Positions 43,241 to 52,704 are shown, numbered from the stretch's first letter. The stretch: 64,000 bases of DNA from an uncultured Actinomycetes bacterium (GCA_903872155.1 CAIQJP010000008.1:1-64000), one strand, 5' to 3'. The notes: generated by a model from the letters alone, not told the origin. Translations and numbers: made by a program.

Positions 43241-44317
43241 TTAGACCTTGTAGGTGCGGGCGGCAGTGTTGTAGAACAAATCGGCGCGTTCAGACGCTGA
43301 GAAACTGCTCGTCATCTTCTTGTACGCATTCCACAAAACCTCGTATGACAATGACAATCGGTCAACCGGGAAGTTTGATTCGAGCATGCAGCGCGACGGA
43401 CCAAAGCATTCAATTGCATGTAAGTAGTAGCGCGATTGTTGAGCGATGAATTCATCTGACGTCGGTGGGCGAGTGGCGGTGTTCCATCCGAAACCGTTGT
43501 CGGGCATCGCGAGTCCACCAATCTTGGCAACGACGTTGGGACACTTGGCAATATCGGCAATATCTTTCTTCCACCGCTCAAAGATTTCGTCGCGCTGTGT
43601 TGCATACGGGCCGACACCTACGGGTGTTCCGAAATGATCAAGGACCATCGTGGTTCCTGGTGTTGCGCGAGCAAGTTCTAAGAACTCGCGATTCTGATGG
43701 TGATAGTGCCACGAGTCGTAGGTAAAGCCTCGTTCGCCAAGTCGTGCTAATCCGCGACGAAAATCTGCATCAAGATACAAATCCTTCATTGCATGTCCCG
43801 GAATCATCATCGCTTCAGGATGAGTTGCGAGAGCGAGCGCATCACGAATTCCGCGGAACAATCCGCGGCTTGCGTCGACATGCATGTCTAGTAATTCATC
43901 GCGATCAGCGCGACGAAGGTCAATAGAACTCACGATTCCAGCGATGAGCGGATTCGGATCGCTTAAGGCTTCATCGGCGATGTACTTCGTTTCGCCGAGC
44001 GAACGAAGGTGTTCGGGGGCTTCGCGGTTATACGCCGAACCACATTCCATAAATATGGTCTTGACAATGTTGTGGCCCGCGCCAGCATCACGATGTAAGT
44101 CGTTGCGCGTGTACGGCAAACCTTGGCCCTGAGGCCACATGTGGTGATGGGGATCGAGAATTGGTAATTCGGGTTCGACGATGTCTTCAACAACTTGGTC
44201 GAGCCAATCTTGGGTTCCGGGAGTCAGTTGGGTCACGCCGAAATCATGCCACGCATTCGGCGTGAAGCTTTTAGTCAGCGAACCGAGATGCGAGTAATAG
44301 TGGTCATGCTGCACCAA
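43241..44317 (-). CDS. Amidohydrolase-2 family TIM-barrel protein
   Basis: 358 residues if ATG-equivalent 44317 is used; that start overlaps the preceding gene by 43 nt, so GTG 44236 (331 residues) may be the true start. Motifs: ILDPHHHMW (metal H-x-H type), KTIFMECGSAY, GIVSSIDLRRAD, MVLDHFGTPVG, VVAKIGGLAMPD and CMLESNFPVD. These match PF04909 proteins such as lactonases and decarboxylases. The substrate is unknown. It is probably translated with the upstream beta-propeller gene. Confidence 0.85.
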   Translation of the reverse strand: MVQHDHYYSHLGSLTKSFTPNAWHDFGVTQLTPGTQDWLDQVVEDIVEPELPILDPHHHMWPQGQGLPYTRNDLHRDAGAGHNIVKTIFMECGSAYNREAPEHLRSLGETKYIADEALSDPNPLIAGIVSSIDLRRADRDELLDMHVDASRGLFRGIRDALALATHPEAMMIPGHAMKDLYLDADFRRGLARLGERGFTYDSWHYHHQNREFLELARATPGTTMVLDHFGTPVGVGPYATQRDEIFERWKKDIADIAKCPNVVAKIGGLAMPDNGFGWNTATRPPTSDEFIAQQSRYYLHAIECFGPSRCMLESNFPVDRLSLSYEVLWNAYKKMTSSFSASERADLFYNTAARTYKV

Positions 44318-45528
44318 TAGATATCGCCACGTGGACCAATGGCTGGAAATACAGCCGACTGAATTGGGCTAGTTGTCGAGACTCGCGCAACTTCGGCGCC
44401 AGTCGTGATATCAAGCACGACGACTTGTTCGCAGCCAAGTTCGGGTCGGTAGTCGGCGGTAATGATTTGTCCAGTTTCGGGGAAGAGCAACATATGACAG
44501 GCATGATTTTGTTCGTGACTCCAACGAAGCGTGACTGAATCTTCGTCGTAATCAAAGCCGCTGATGACGCCATTGCCACTGTCAAACCCAACAACGATTT
44601 GTCGTTTGGTATCAACAACTGGTGGATTCGCAACAATGCCGTTGGGCAACCCACAAATCTCCGTCAACGTGACTTGACCACTTTGTTTGTTGACGCGTAC
44701 GAGGTGAAGCGGTGCTGTAGAAATACCGACACCGCGAAATGAACCGGTAAACAACTGTGTGCCTTCACCGTTATCTAAGAACCAAGCGTCGTCATCGGTG
44801 ACAACTGTGTCCCAACCGAATGTTTGACCATCGAGTGTGCGATAGCGAGCATTGAATGAATCATCAACCAATAACGACTCGCCATTCCAAACGACACGAA
44901 TCAATGTGAGATCGCCAACAACATAAATATTGTTTCCATCGGCCGATAGTCGTGCGATCGATGGCTCGGCAAGTTCGAGTCGCGCGACAATACGTAAATC
45001 GTCCGGATCAAGAATCAACAACTCGGTGTTGTCCATTGGTGTGCCATTGGGTTGACCCGGAAGTGGACCAGAAAAATCCTTCGTTGCAATATGTCCAGTC
45101 GGCAAAATAACGAAACTGTTATACGGTCGAACACGGGGCAACTCAGCAGACGCGAGAACCGCAAGATCAGTCGACAATCGATGCGCGTGATTTCCGAAGA
45201 CCACGTATAACGAACCATTTGCGTGAGCGGCCATACCGCCTGGCCACATCGGGCCACCCGCAAGTTGTTCAGATTGAGCGAGCGGTTCAAGCGTCAAAGG
45301 GTCGATCTTTTCAACCCATGCGACCGAATCAAGCCCGGGCATGACTCTTTGCAGAAACAACTCATCGTTAGGTCCAACAATTGGCATGGTCATTGCCAAT
45401 GCATCACGAGAAACAACTTCAAGCTGTTTTGCATTCAAAATTCGTGGAATCGACACATTTGTGGCAATTTGTTGTCTTTTTGGTCCGCCATCTTCACCCG
45501 ACCACGAACTAGGCCAATATTCACTCAT
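44275..45528 (-). CDS. Beta-propeller (SMP-30/quinoprotein-like) protein
   Basis: 417 residues with repeated blade-like motifs: GGMAAHANGSLYVVFGNHAHRL, LPTGHIATKDFSG, LSADGNNIYVVGD, PPVVDTKRQIVVGFDSGNGVIS and FPAIGPRGDIYWCSM. No signal peptide, so it is cytoplasmic. Such propellers bind or hydrolyse small lactones or carry cofactors. Coupling with an amidohydrolase-2 gene suggests a lactone or ring-hydrolysis pathway (inference). Confidence 0.65.
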   Translation of the reverse strand: MSEYWPSSWSGEDGGPKRQQIATNVSIPRILNAKQLEVVSRDALAMTMPIVGPNDELFLQRVMPGLDSVAWVEKIDPLTLEPLAQSEQLAGGPMWPGGMAAHANGSLYVVFGNHAHRLSTDLAVLASAELPRVRPYNSFVILPTGHIATKDFSGPLPGQPNGTPMDNTELLILDPDDLRIVARLELAEPSIARLSADGNNIYVVGDLTLIRVVWNGESLLVDDSFNARYRTLDGQTFGWDTVVTDDDAWFLDNGEGTQLFTGSFRGVGISTAPLHLVRVNKQSGQVTLTEICGLPNGIVANPPVVDTKRQIVVGFDSGNGVISGFDYDEDSVTLRWSHEQNHACHMLLFPETGQIITADYRPELGCEQVVVLDITTGAEVARVSTTSPIQSAVFPAIGPRGDIYWCSMTTITRISVR

Positions 45529-45605
45529 TCACAAACTCTAAACGGTAGGGATATCAGTACTCAAAAGAATGGTCCATGGCACTATCTAAGACCAGCCTCA
45601 GCGTT

Positions 45606-45611
45606 TAGGTT
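45606..45611 (+). promoter_or_regulatory. -10 box for leaderless desaturase gene
   Basis: TAGGTT lies 6 nt before GTG 45618. Confidence 0.45.
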
Positions 45612-45617
45612 GTAAGA

Positions 45618-46532
45618 GTGACCGACGAAACGATTTTGCTTGAACTTGAACCAGAAGCAGAACGTCTTCTCAATCGGCACCTCAGTTCGGCCGAAGAGTG
45701 GTATCCACATGAGCAAGTTCCGTGGGATCGTGCCGCACGTTTAAACAATGAAGGATTCACATTTGGTGAAGAACCTCTTCCGCAAGGCGTTCGTTCAGCA
45801 TTGTTGGTCAACCTCTTAACCGAAGACAACTTGCCTTGGTACACGCGCACAATCTCGCGAATGTTCGGAGGCGACTCGGCGTGGGGTGCATGGGCGCAAC
45901 GCTGGACTGCAGAAGAAGGCCGTCACGCCATCGTTATGCGTGACTACATCACTGTCAGCGGACTTGTTGATCCCAAGACTCTTGAAGATGGTCGCATGGC
46001 TCAAGTAAGCAGTGCCATTGTTCCCGAGCCCGATTCACCCGTTGACGGCATGTGCTACGTCGCGATGCAAGAACTCGCGACGCGAATTTCGCACCGCAAC
46101 ACCGGCACACTCTTGAATGATCCAGTCGGCTACAACGTGATGATGAAGTTGTCAACCGACGAAAATCGGCATCACCTCTTTTATCGCGACCTGGTGAGCA
46201 AGCTCATTGAGCTCAATCCATCGGCGGCCATTGAGGCTCTCAAGCGACAGATCACGTCGTTCTCGATGCCTGGTATTGGAATTCCAGGATTCGTTGAACA
46301 CGCCAAGGCCATTGCCCACGTGGGCATTTATGACTTCGCGATTCACCACGAAAAAATCATCATGCCACTCGTTTTTCGCCAGTGGGCGATTGACAAGGTT
46401 GAAGGTCTTTCCTCGGCGGCAGAAGAAGCTCGTGATGCGATGTTCAAGTACATCGAGCGTGTCGGCAAAGTTGCTCGTCGTCAGGTTGAGCGCCGAGAAG
46501 CTTCTGAAGCAGCCGCTATCGCAATCCTCTGA
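45618..46532 (+). CDS. Acyl-ACP desaturase (ferritin-like, DesA type)
   Basis: 304 residues, GTG start. The di-iron ligands are visible as LLTEDNLPWY, AEEGRHAIVMRDY (E-x2-H) and TDENRHHLFYRDL (second E-x2-H), with a further Glu in AMQELATR. Soluble actinobacterial and plant acyl-ACP desaturases insert double bonds into fatty acyl chains using oxygen and ferredoxin. Length and motif spacing match the actinobacterial DesA1/DesA2 group. Confidence 0.9.
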   Translation: MTDETILLELEPEAERLLNRHLSSAEEWYPHEQVPWDRAARLNNEGFTFGEEPLPQGVRSALLVNLLTEDNLPWYTRTISRMFGGDSAWGAWAQRWTAEEGRHAIVMRDYITVSGLVDPKTLEDGRMAQVSSAIVPEPDSPVDGMCYVAMQELATRISHRNTGTLLNDPVGYNVMMKLSTDENRHHLFYRDLVSKLIELNPSAAIEALKRQITSFSMPGIGIPGFVEHAKAIAHVGIYDFAIHHEKIIMPLVFRQWAIDKVEGLSSAAEEARDAMFKYIERVGKVARRQVERREASEAAAIAIL

Positions 46533-46591
46533 ACCAGATTTTTCCTAGCCTCACCCGCAAAATCGTTGTAGTTTGCGGTGCAGGGGGATTT

Positions 46592-47749
46592 ATGACTTCT
46601 ACATACGCCGGTGATCGTCGCATCATTGATATCGATGCACACATTCTTGAACCAAAGGGTTGGTTGCGCTCGTATGCCCCTGCCACGGTCAAAGATCTGA
46701 TCCCCGAATTGGGTGAAGGTGATCCCGACTTCAATCGACTTTTAGATGATTCGTATCGCGATTATCTAGGACGAATCGACGATGAGAATCTTCAGAAAGA
46801 AATTGACCGTGACTTCATGACAATTCCACGAAAAGGCTGGATGTCACTTGGCGGTTGGGATCTTGATGAACGTCGAAGGGCGCTTGACTTGTTGGGCTTT
46901 GAATGCCAACTTGTTTTTCCAACTGGATCATTTGAACAAATAATGGTGACCCCAACGTCTGTGCGCGTTGAAGCAGTGCGGGCAATGAATCGCGGAATGC
47001 TTGAATTCTGTCAAGATGCTCGATTGCTCGCCACTGCCTATGTTCCTTTTGAGTTTGGTCCAGCGATTGCGCTCGAACTGATCGCCGAAGCCGTGACCAA
47101 CAAAGTCACTGCTGTGTTGATTGATTCAATACCTGCTTCACATCAACATTCATTCACTCATCCCGATTTTGATGTGGTGTGGGAAGCACTTCAAGGATCA
47201 AACCTTGCGGTGTTTCTTCATGTCGGTGCTGATCAGAATTATCGACCTGTTCCTAAAGCATTCTTTGACAACGGTCGCGACATGCGACATTTTCGTTCTG
47301 ATGCGCCCGGGGACCCTTTGTCGTATATGGCAATTGGTTATCCGGGTGAACTCTTTTTGGCTTCACTGGTGTACGACGGAGTACTTGAGAAATTTCCGAA
47401 GTTGCGGATCGGTATTACAGAACTCGGGGCGACCTGGTTGCCTTCGTTCTTGCACTTCATCGACACGGGTTTTCGGGCGTTCAAAAACATTCAAGATCTG
47501 TCTCATTTGTCGATGCGACCCTCCGATTACCTGCGACGACAAGTCATCGTGAGCCCATTTGCTGGAGAAGATGTGGGTTGGATCATCGAGCAGGCAGGGT
47601 CGCAGATGGTGGCCTTTTCTTCTGATTACCCCCACCACGAGGGGACTGACGACCCGATACGTCGCTTTGAGGCGAGTATGCCCAATGTGGGTCAAAGCGA
47701 AATTGACGACTTTTATTTCGGTAATGGCGCTCGACTTTTGGGTCTCTAA
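46592..47749 (+). CDS. Amidohydrolase-2 family TIM-barrel protein
   Basis: 385 residues. AGGGGGA precedes the ATG. It begins IDIDAHILEPKGW (D-x-H metal motif) and has LAVFLHVGADQNYRP, FPKLRIGITELGATWLPSFL and FSSDYPHHEGTDDP with the catalytic Asp. This is the form seen in many actinobacterial catabolic clusters (PF04909). It is probably co-transcribed with the deacylase-type gene 58 nt downstream. Substrate unknown. Confidence 0.87.
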   Translation: MTSTYAGDRRIIDIDAHILEPKGWLRSYAPATVKDLIPELGEGDPDFNRLLDDSYRDYLGRIDDENLQKEIDRDFMTIPRKGWMSLGGWDLDERRRALDLLGFECQLVFPTGSFEQIMVTPTSVRVEAVRAMNRGMLEFCQDARLLATAYVPFEFGPAIALELIAEAVTNKVTAVLIDSIPASHQHSFTHPDFDVVWEALQGSNLAVFLHVGADQNYRPVPKAFFDNGRDMRHFRSDAPGDPLSYMAIGYPGELFLASLVYDGVLEKFPKLRIGITELGATWLPSFLHFIDTGFRAFKNIQDLSHLSMRPSDYLRRQVIVSPFAGEDVGWIIEQAGSQMVAFSSDYPHHEGTDDPIRRFEASMPNVGQSEIDDFYFGNGARLLGL

Positions 47750-47807
47750 GCAAAGTCTTTGACGAACAAAGCCCTAATCTGAAGAAAGTTCAGTCATTGG
47801 GGGACAA

Positions 47808-49487
47808 ATGAATTACGACTTGATTATTCGTGGTGGCATGGTTGTTGACGGCACCGGCAAGGCGGCCATTCGTGCCGACCTCGCAGTGTCGGGCGATCGC
47901 ATTGCGGCGATCGGTGATCTTTCATCTGACACCGCCACCCGCGAAATCGATGCCACCGGCAAAACTGTTTCACCTGGCTTCGTCGACTTGCACACTCACC
48001 TCGATGCGCAAGTTGGTTGGGACCCGTACATGACATCAAGTTCGTGGCACGGAGTCACAACGGTACTTATGGGTAACTGTGGCGTCACCTTCGCTCCAGT
48101 TGTCGAACAAGATCGCGAATTCTTAGCCGAGATGATGGAAAGTGTTGAAGACATTCCACGTCAATCAATTCTTGAAGGCCTGCCGTGGGACTGGGAGACC
48201 TATCCCGAGTATCTCGACTCGGTGCAACGACTGAAGCCAGCGTTGAATGTTGTTGGTCTAGTTGGACACTGCGCGATCCGTTCACAAGTCATGGGCGATC
48301 GTTCATTGAGCGACGAAGAGCCAACACCTGAAGAACTTGGTCGCATGGCCGACATCGCTGAAGAGTCAGTTGCCGGTGGTGCTGTTGGATTCTCAACATC
48401 ACGCATTTTGTTGCACGTCGTTCCAGACGGACGTTGTGTTCCCGGTACTTACGCAAAGATCGACGAATACAAAGCAATCGCCGATGGTATGAATCGCGCG
48501 GGCGGCGGAATCTTCCAAGCAGTCAATGATTTCGCGACTAAAGCCGAATATGAATTCACATTGCTGCGCGAGATGGCACAACACGCCGGCGATGTTTTGT
48601 TCTCGGGTGGTGCAGGCGACGGAGACCTTCGTTCGGTTGAACGAATGAATAGTTTCTTCACCAATATCAATGACAACTTGGGTCGCATTTCTTCAGCAAC
48701 GCAAACCCGCCCCGGCGGAACCTTGATGGGTCTCAAGCAAACTCCTGTCGTTGCCGGCAAAGTTTGGAATGAGATGATGAAGTTGCCGACTGTTGAAGAT
48801 CGCTTGAAGGTTTTGCGTGATCCAGTACGTCGTGCCGAATTGCTCGAAGAAGGAAATCGTAAAGGTACGTGGTACGACGCGGCCAAGATTTTCCCGTTAG
48901 GTCTAGATGAGTTGCCGAACTACAACGTTGACAATCCGAAGTCGGTTGCAGTGCTCGCCGCCGAAGCCGGTGTGACACCAGTTGAACTGATCGTTGATCG
49001 CTTGCTACAAAGCGAAGGCCGTGAGTTGTACAACGCGTGGTTCTTCAACCGCAATACCGAATCGATGGAAGTCTTCTTGCAACTTGATGCAGTTGTTCCT
49101 GGTTTGGGTGACGCGGGTGCGCACGCCGGTCAGATTTGCGATGCCGACAGCCCGACCTTCTACTTGTCGTATTGGTATCGCGATCGCAAGGCAGTGACTC
49201 TCGAAAAGGCGATTCACCAATTGACCGCCAAGCCGGCCGCTGTTTTGGGATTGGTCGACCGAGGAACCTTGAAGGTCGGAGCATTCGCGGACATCAACGT
49301 GTTTGACCCGGAAAAACTGCAGACCGAGTATCCCGAATATGTCCATGACTTCCCGGGCGAAAAGGGCCGTTTCCGTATTAAGGCTCGGGGCTATGCCGCA
49401 ACCATCGTGAACGGCGAAGTCGTGACTGATCAGGGCGAACATACGGGTCACCGACCCGGTCGGGTATTGCGCGAGTTCGCCCGTTAG
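47808..49487 (+). CDS. N-acyl-D-amino-acid deacylase-type amidohydrolase
   Basis: 559 residues, GGGGGA 7-12 nt upstream. Composite-domain amidohydrolase: N-terminal small beta domain IIRGGMVVDGTGKAAIRADLAVSGDRI, metal motif VDLHTHLDAQVGWDP, GNCGVTFAPV, GLVGHCAIR and the C-terminal GLGDAGAHAGQICDAD carrying the catalytic Asp. These are features of D-aminoacylases and relatives (COG3653). It would remove an acyl group from a D-amino acid or a similar amide. Confidence 0.88.
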   Translation: MNYDLIIRGGMVVDGTGKAAIRADLAVSGDRIAAIGDLSSDTATREIDATGKTVSPGFVDLHTHLDAQVGWDPYMTSSSWHGVTTVLMGNCGVTFAPVVEQDREFLAEMMESVEDIPRQSILEGLPWDWETYPEYLDSVQRLKPALNVVGLVGHCAIRSQVMGDRSLSDEEPTPEELGRMADIAEESVAGGAVGFSTSRILLHVVPDGRCVPGTYAKIDEYKAIADGMNRAGGGIFQAVNDFATKAEYEFTLLREMAQHAGDVLFSGGAGDGDLRSVERMNSFFTNINDNLGRISSATQTRPGGTLMGLKQTPVVAGKVWNEMMKLPTVEDRLKVLRDPVRRAELLEEGNRKGTWYDAAKIFPLGLDELPNYNVDNPKSVAVLAAEAGVTPVELIVDRLLQSEGRELYNAWFFNRNTESMEVFLQLDAVVPGLGDAGAHAGQICDADSPTFYLSYWYRDRKAVTLEKAIHQLTAKPAAVLGLVDRGTLKVGAFADINVFDPEKLQTEYPEYVHDFPGEKGRFRIKARGYAATIVNGEVVTDQGEHTGHRPGRVLREFAR

Positions 49488-49509
49488 GTGCCTTTTAGGC
49501 ACGGCGAAC

Positions 49510-49515
49510 TAATGT
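49510..49515 (+). promoter_or_regulatory. -10 box for leaderless acyl-CoA dehydrogenase gene
   Basis: TAATGT lies 6 nt before ATG 49522. Confidence 0.45.
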
Positions 49516-49521
49516 TGCCGT

Positions 49522-50847
49522 ATGCCTAAGCCCGGAATGCACTCAGGAATCAGTACCGACGACGCAATGAACTTGGCCATGTCGGCCAAGGTTGTTCCGC
49601 TGTACGAAGCAGTCGTCAAATTCATCGCCGAAGAAGTTGAGCCGGTCACGGCGAAGTTCTACAAACTCGCCGAAGGTCGCGCCGATCATTGGGGTTATGG
49701 CGAGGGACAACTTGAACTGCTCGATTCATTGAAGGCCAAAGCCAAAGCTCGCGGTCTCTGGAACTTCTTCTTGCCCGACGCCGAAACTGGCGAAGGTTTA
49801 TCGAACCTCGACTATGCATACATCGCTGTTGAGTTGGGTAAGAACCCACTCGCATCGGAAGCAATGAACTGCAGTGCTCCCGACACGGGCAACATGGAAG
49901 TGCTCGAGCGCGTCGGAACACCCGAACAGAAGAAGCAGTGGCTCGAGCCGTTGTTAGCCGGAGAAATTCGTTCGGCATACGCAATGACCGAACCCGATGT
50001 GGCTTCATCGGACGCAAAGAATCTTGAATGCCGCGCCGTCCTTGACGGTGAAGAGTGGTTGATCAACGGCGAGAAGTACTACATCTCTGGTGCTGGCGAT
50101 CCACGATGCAAAATCATGATTTGTATGTTGATGACAAGCCCCGACGCGTCACCGCACCGTCGTCACTCGCAGATCTTGGTTCCGATGGACACGCCAGGCG
50201 TTGAAATTCTTGGACCGATGCATGTGTTTGGCGAAGACGAAGCTCCGCACGGACACATGCACTTGCGTTTCACTGATGTGCGCGTACCCGCAGCAAACAT
50301 GTTGCTCGGTGAAGGACGCGGTTTTGAGATTTCACAAGTACGTCTCGGACCTGGCCGTATTCACCACTGCATGCGTTCAATCGGTGCCGGTGAGCGTGCT
50401 CTTGAATTGATGATTCGTCGTGGCTTGAGCCGCGAAGCTTTCGGTAAGCCGATTGCTCGCCTCGGAAAAAACACTGAAATCATTGCGAAAGCTCGTATTG
50501 AACTGGAAGCAATGCGTTTGATGGTGTTGCGTGCCGCAAAGGCCATGGACACTATGGGTAACGCTGAAGCCCGAATTTGGGTGAGTGCCGTGAAGGCAAT
50601 GGTGCCGATTCGCGTGTGCGCAATCATCGACGAAGCCATCCAAGTGCACGGTGCAACTGGTGTGTCGCAGTGGACTCCACTTGCTCGTTTGTATGCCGGT
50701 CAGCGCACATTGCGTTTGGCTGATGGTCCCGACGAAGTGCACTGGCACGTTGTTGGACGTAACGAAATTGCTCGTTACGAAGGTGAAGACAACGACACGA
50801 CTCGCGCGGCTCGCACGCAAGAGGGTCTGTTTTCGGGTCCGGCTTGA
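49522..50847 (+). CDS. Acyl-CoA dehydrogenase, ACAD10/11 (FadE2-like) type
   Basis: 441 residues, longer than short-chain enzymes. AYAMTEPDVASSDAKNLECRA, WLINGEKYYISGAGDP, ILVPMDTPGVEILGPMHVFGEDEAPHG, SREAFGKPIARL and the C-terminal QVHGATGVSQWTPLARLYAGQ then RTLRLADGPDEVHWHVVGRNEI match the ACAD10/11 family, which in known cases handles 4-hydroxy or long branched acyl-CoAs. It starts a plus-strand run with an SRPBCC protein 2 nt downstream and pyrophosphatase. Confidence 0.92.
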   Translation: MPKPGMHSGISTDDAMNLAMSAKVVPLYEAVVKFIAEEVEPVTAKFYKLAEGRADHWGYGEGQLELLDSLKAKAKARGLWNFFLPDAETGEGLSNLDYAYIAVELGKNPLASEAMNCSAPDTGNMEVLERVGTPEQKKQWLEPLLAGEIRSAYAMTEPDVASSDAKNLECRAVLDGEEWLINGEKYYISGAGDPRCKIMICMLMTSPDASPHRRHSQILVPMDTPGVEILGPMHVFGEDEAPHGHMHLRFTDVRVPAANMLLGEGRGFEISQVRLGPGRIHHCMRSIGAGERALELMIRRGLSREAFGKPIARLGKNTEIIAKARIELEAMRLMVLRAAKAMDTMGNAEARIWVSAVKAMVPIRVCAIIDEAIQVHGATGVSQWTPLARLYAGQRTLRLADGPDEVHWHVVGRNEIARYEGEDNDTTRAARTQEGLFSGPA

Positions 50848-50849
50848 TC

Positions 50850-51311
50850 ATGAGCGCTCCCGTTGTTGTCACTAAAGAAATCAATGCCAGTCCCGAAACC
50901 ATTTTTGCAATGGTGAGTGACCTCACGCGCATGGGTGAGTGGTCTCCCGAAAACCAAGGTGGTCAATGGGTGAAGGGCGCAACCGGACCTGCGGTCGGTG
51001 CGCAATTCAAAGGCCGCAACTCGAACGGTAAAAAGAGTTGGGGAACAATGGTCAAAGTTTTTGAGTTTGTTCCCGGTAGCAAAATCGTTTTCGCGTTGAT
51101 GGTTGGCCCGTCACGTTGGTGCGATTGGGTGTGGGAAGTTGCGCCCTCGGCAAACGGTTCATTGGTGACTCATTCGTGGATTGATCGTCGTAGCAAAATT
51201 GCGAACTCGCTTGGCCGTTTGGTGAGCGGTGTTGCAGATCGCAGCGAACACAATCGCAAGAATATGGAAGCAACCCTCGAATCTTTGGCGGCATCTGTTC
51301 ATGGAAGTTGA
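50850..51311 (+). CDS. SRPBCC-fold (polyketide cyclase/START-like) protein
   Basis: 153 residues from ATG 50850, two bases after the dehydrogenase stop. VVTKEINASPETIFAMVSDLTRMGEWSPENQGG is the standard SRPBCC opening, with VKVFEFVPGSKIVFAL and WVWEVAPSANGSLVTHSW following. The fold binds a hydrophobic ligand. Its last 11 bases overlap the pyrophosphatase gene, so all three genes are in one operon. Confidence 0.85.
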   Translation: MSAPVVVTKEINASPETIFAMVSDLTRMGEWSPENQGGQWVKGATGPAVGAQFKGRNSNGKKSWGTMVKVFEFVPGSKIVFALMVGPSRWCDWVWEVAPSANGSLVTHSWIDRRSKIANSLGRLVSGVADRSEHNRKNMEATLESLAASVHGS

Positions 51312-51783
51312 AATGATTGTCGAGATTCCGCAAGGGTCTCGCAACAAGTACGAAATGGACCATGAAACAGGGGCCATTTGGCTTGACCGTACGTTGTTTA
51401 CTGCGACGCAGTATCCGCTCGACTACGGATTCTTCCCCAACACATTGGGTGAAGATGGTGACCCGCTTGATGCATTGGTGTGGTTAGGTCAGCCGACGTT
51501 CCCGGGTTGTCATGTGTACGTGCGACCAGTCGCAGTGTTCTGGATGGAAGACGAAGCTGGTGGCGACGCCAAGGTTCTGTGTGTTCCTTCGCATGACCCA
51601 CGCTTCAAGAACTATGTCGACATTGAAGATTTGCCCGAGCACATGCTTGATGAAGTCGGCAACTTTTTTGAGACCTACAAATTGCTCGAGCCGAACAAAG
51701 AAACGACCGTACGTGGTTGGGAAGGCCGACAGGCTGCCGAGAAAGAAATTGCCGACGCGTTCGCGCGTCATAAACCTCACTAA
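51301..51783 (+). CDS. ppa: Inorganic pyrophosphatase, family I
   Basis: 160 residues from ATG 51301. Substrate and metal residues: EIPQGSRNKYEMDHETG, LDRTLFTATQYPLDYGFFP, the DxDPxD motif GEDGDPLDALV, KVLCVPSHDPRF and YKLLEPNKE. It hydrolyses pyrophosphate, for example that released by acyl-CoA ligases. It is essential in most bacteria. It overlaps the preceding SRPBCC gene by 11 nt and is followed 6 nt later by a perfect hairpin. Confidence 0.95.
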   Translation: MEVEMIVEIPQGSRNKYEMDHETGAIWLDRTLFTATQYPLDYGFFPNTLGEDGDPLDALVWLGQPTFPGCHVYVRPVAVFWMEDEAGGDAKVLCVPSHDPRFKNYVDIEDLPEHMLDEVGNFFETYKLLEPNKETTVRGWEGRQAAEKEIADAFARHKPH

Positions 51784-51789
51784 GGTTGT

Positions 51790-51840
51790 GATTCTGGTGT
51801 GTAATTGTTGCGAAATACGCAACAATTACACACCAGAATC
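51790..51840. repeat. Hairpin repeat of the CTGGTG/CACCAG family, copy 4 (23-bp perfect stem)
   Basis: 51790-51812 is the exact reverse complement of 51818-51840, with loop AAATA. It lies between the convergent pyrophosphatase and DoxX-like genes, so it probably also ends transcription in both directions. It shares the 20-bp inner part TTGCGAAATACGCAACAATT with copy 6. Confidence 0.9.
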
Positions 51841-51850
51841 GCGTCTGGCT

Positions 51851-52195
51851 TTAGATACTGGTGAGCAAAGTCGCGACACTCACTAAGCACAACACCAATG
51901 CAGGGATGGTGTTCGCCGCGGTGTCGCGAACTCGTACATGACACCATGTCGCCAACACGAAATACACGGCTAAACAAAACGCGGCGTAGATCCGTAAGTT
52001 GTCGTTGGCAAAACCAATCATCAACCCCGCAGCACCCGCAAGCTTGGCCACACCGAGCGCCGGAATGATGCGAATCGGCATTTTCAATTTCGTCATACTT
52101 TCAACGATCTGCGGCATCATCGTGAGGTCGGTGTATGCCGATGCAAGACAGACCAGGGCCAATAAAACCGACAAGACGTTTGAAGTGAGCGACAT
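51851..52195 (-). CDS. DoxX-like small membrane protein
   Basis: 114 residues with four hydrophobic helices: VLSVLLALVCLASAYTDL, IPALGVAKLAGAAGLMIGFA, IYAAFCLAVYFVLATWCHV and TIPALVLCLVSVATLL. This is the pattern of DoxX-like (PF13564-type) inner-membrane proteins, with the short link TKLKMP after helix 1. Function unknown. It is divergent from the SnoaL-like gene. Confidence 0.75.
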   Translation of the reverse strand: MSLTSNVLSVLLALVCLASAYTDLTMMPQIVESMTKLKMPIRIIPALGVAKLAGAAGLMIGFANDNLRIYAAFCLAVYFVLATWCHVRVRDTAANTIPALVLCLVSVATLLTSI

Positions 52196-52263
52196 GGGCT
52201 CAAAGATAATCGCTCACTATGGGCTACTCTCGTTATTCATACCGTTGATTACTGGGGGTCATC

Positions 52264-52701
52264 ATGGGGGCACAAGAACAAGCCAATAAGGCAGTCGCAG
52301 AAGCACATTGGAATTCGATGTACGCCAAAGATTGGGCTGACGTCGCGAGTCGATTCTCTGACGATGCCGAATACATGGACGTCGGTGCGGTGCCACCAGT
52401 AGTTGGTGGACGCGATATCGCCGATCGCTTAAAGCTTGGTCTGGGGCCGACTGCGAAGATGGTTCATCAACCCGGCAATGTTTTGGCCGAGGGTGACGTG
52501 GTGATCACCGAGCACAAAGAAGAGTGGCACTTTCCGACCGGTGAAGTGATCGTGCATCCATTTACTTCGGTGATGGAAATTCGCGATGGCAAAATCTGCC
52601 GTTGGCACGACTACTCACACTTGGGCAACTTGCTCGACAATGCGCCGCAGTGGTGGCTCGAGTACATCATGAGCGGCGGAACCACCCCAATACCGAGCTA
52701 A
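52264..52701 (+). CDS. SnoaL/NTF2-fold protein
   Basis: 145 residues; TGGGGGTC precedes the ATG. KAVAEAHWNSMYAKDWADVASRF, YMDVGAVPPVVGGRDIADRLKLGL, ITEHKEEWHFPTGEVIVHPF and MEIRDGKICRWHDYSHLGNL form the cone-shaped NTF2 fold, near limonene-1,2-epoxide-hydrolase-like and SnoaL-like proteins. RWHDY with a preceding Asp could provide the catalytic polar pair. Substrate unknown. Confidence 0.83.
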   Translation: MGAQEQANKAVAEAHWNSMYAKDWADVASRFSDDAEYMDVGAVPPVVGGRDIADRLKLGLGPTAKMVHQPGNVLAEGDVVITEHKEEWHFPTGEVIVHPFTSVMEIRDGKICRWHDYSHLGNLLDNAPQWWLEYIMSGGTTPIPS

Positions 52702-52704
52702 TCA

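Noticed and set aside
51790-51840. Possible CRISPR-like repeat because of shared 20-bp cores with 59132-59153
   Set aside because: Copies are single, far apart, palindromic and without spacers.
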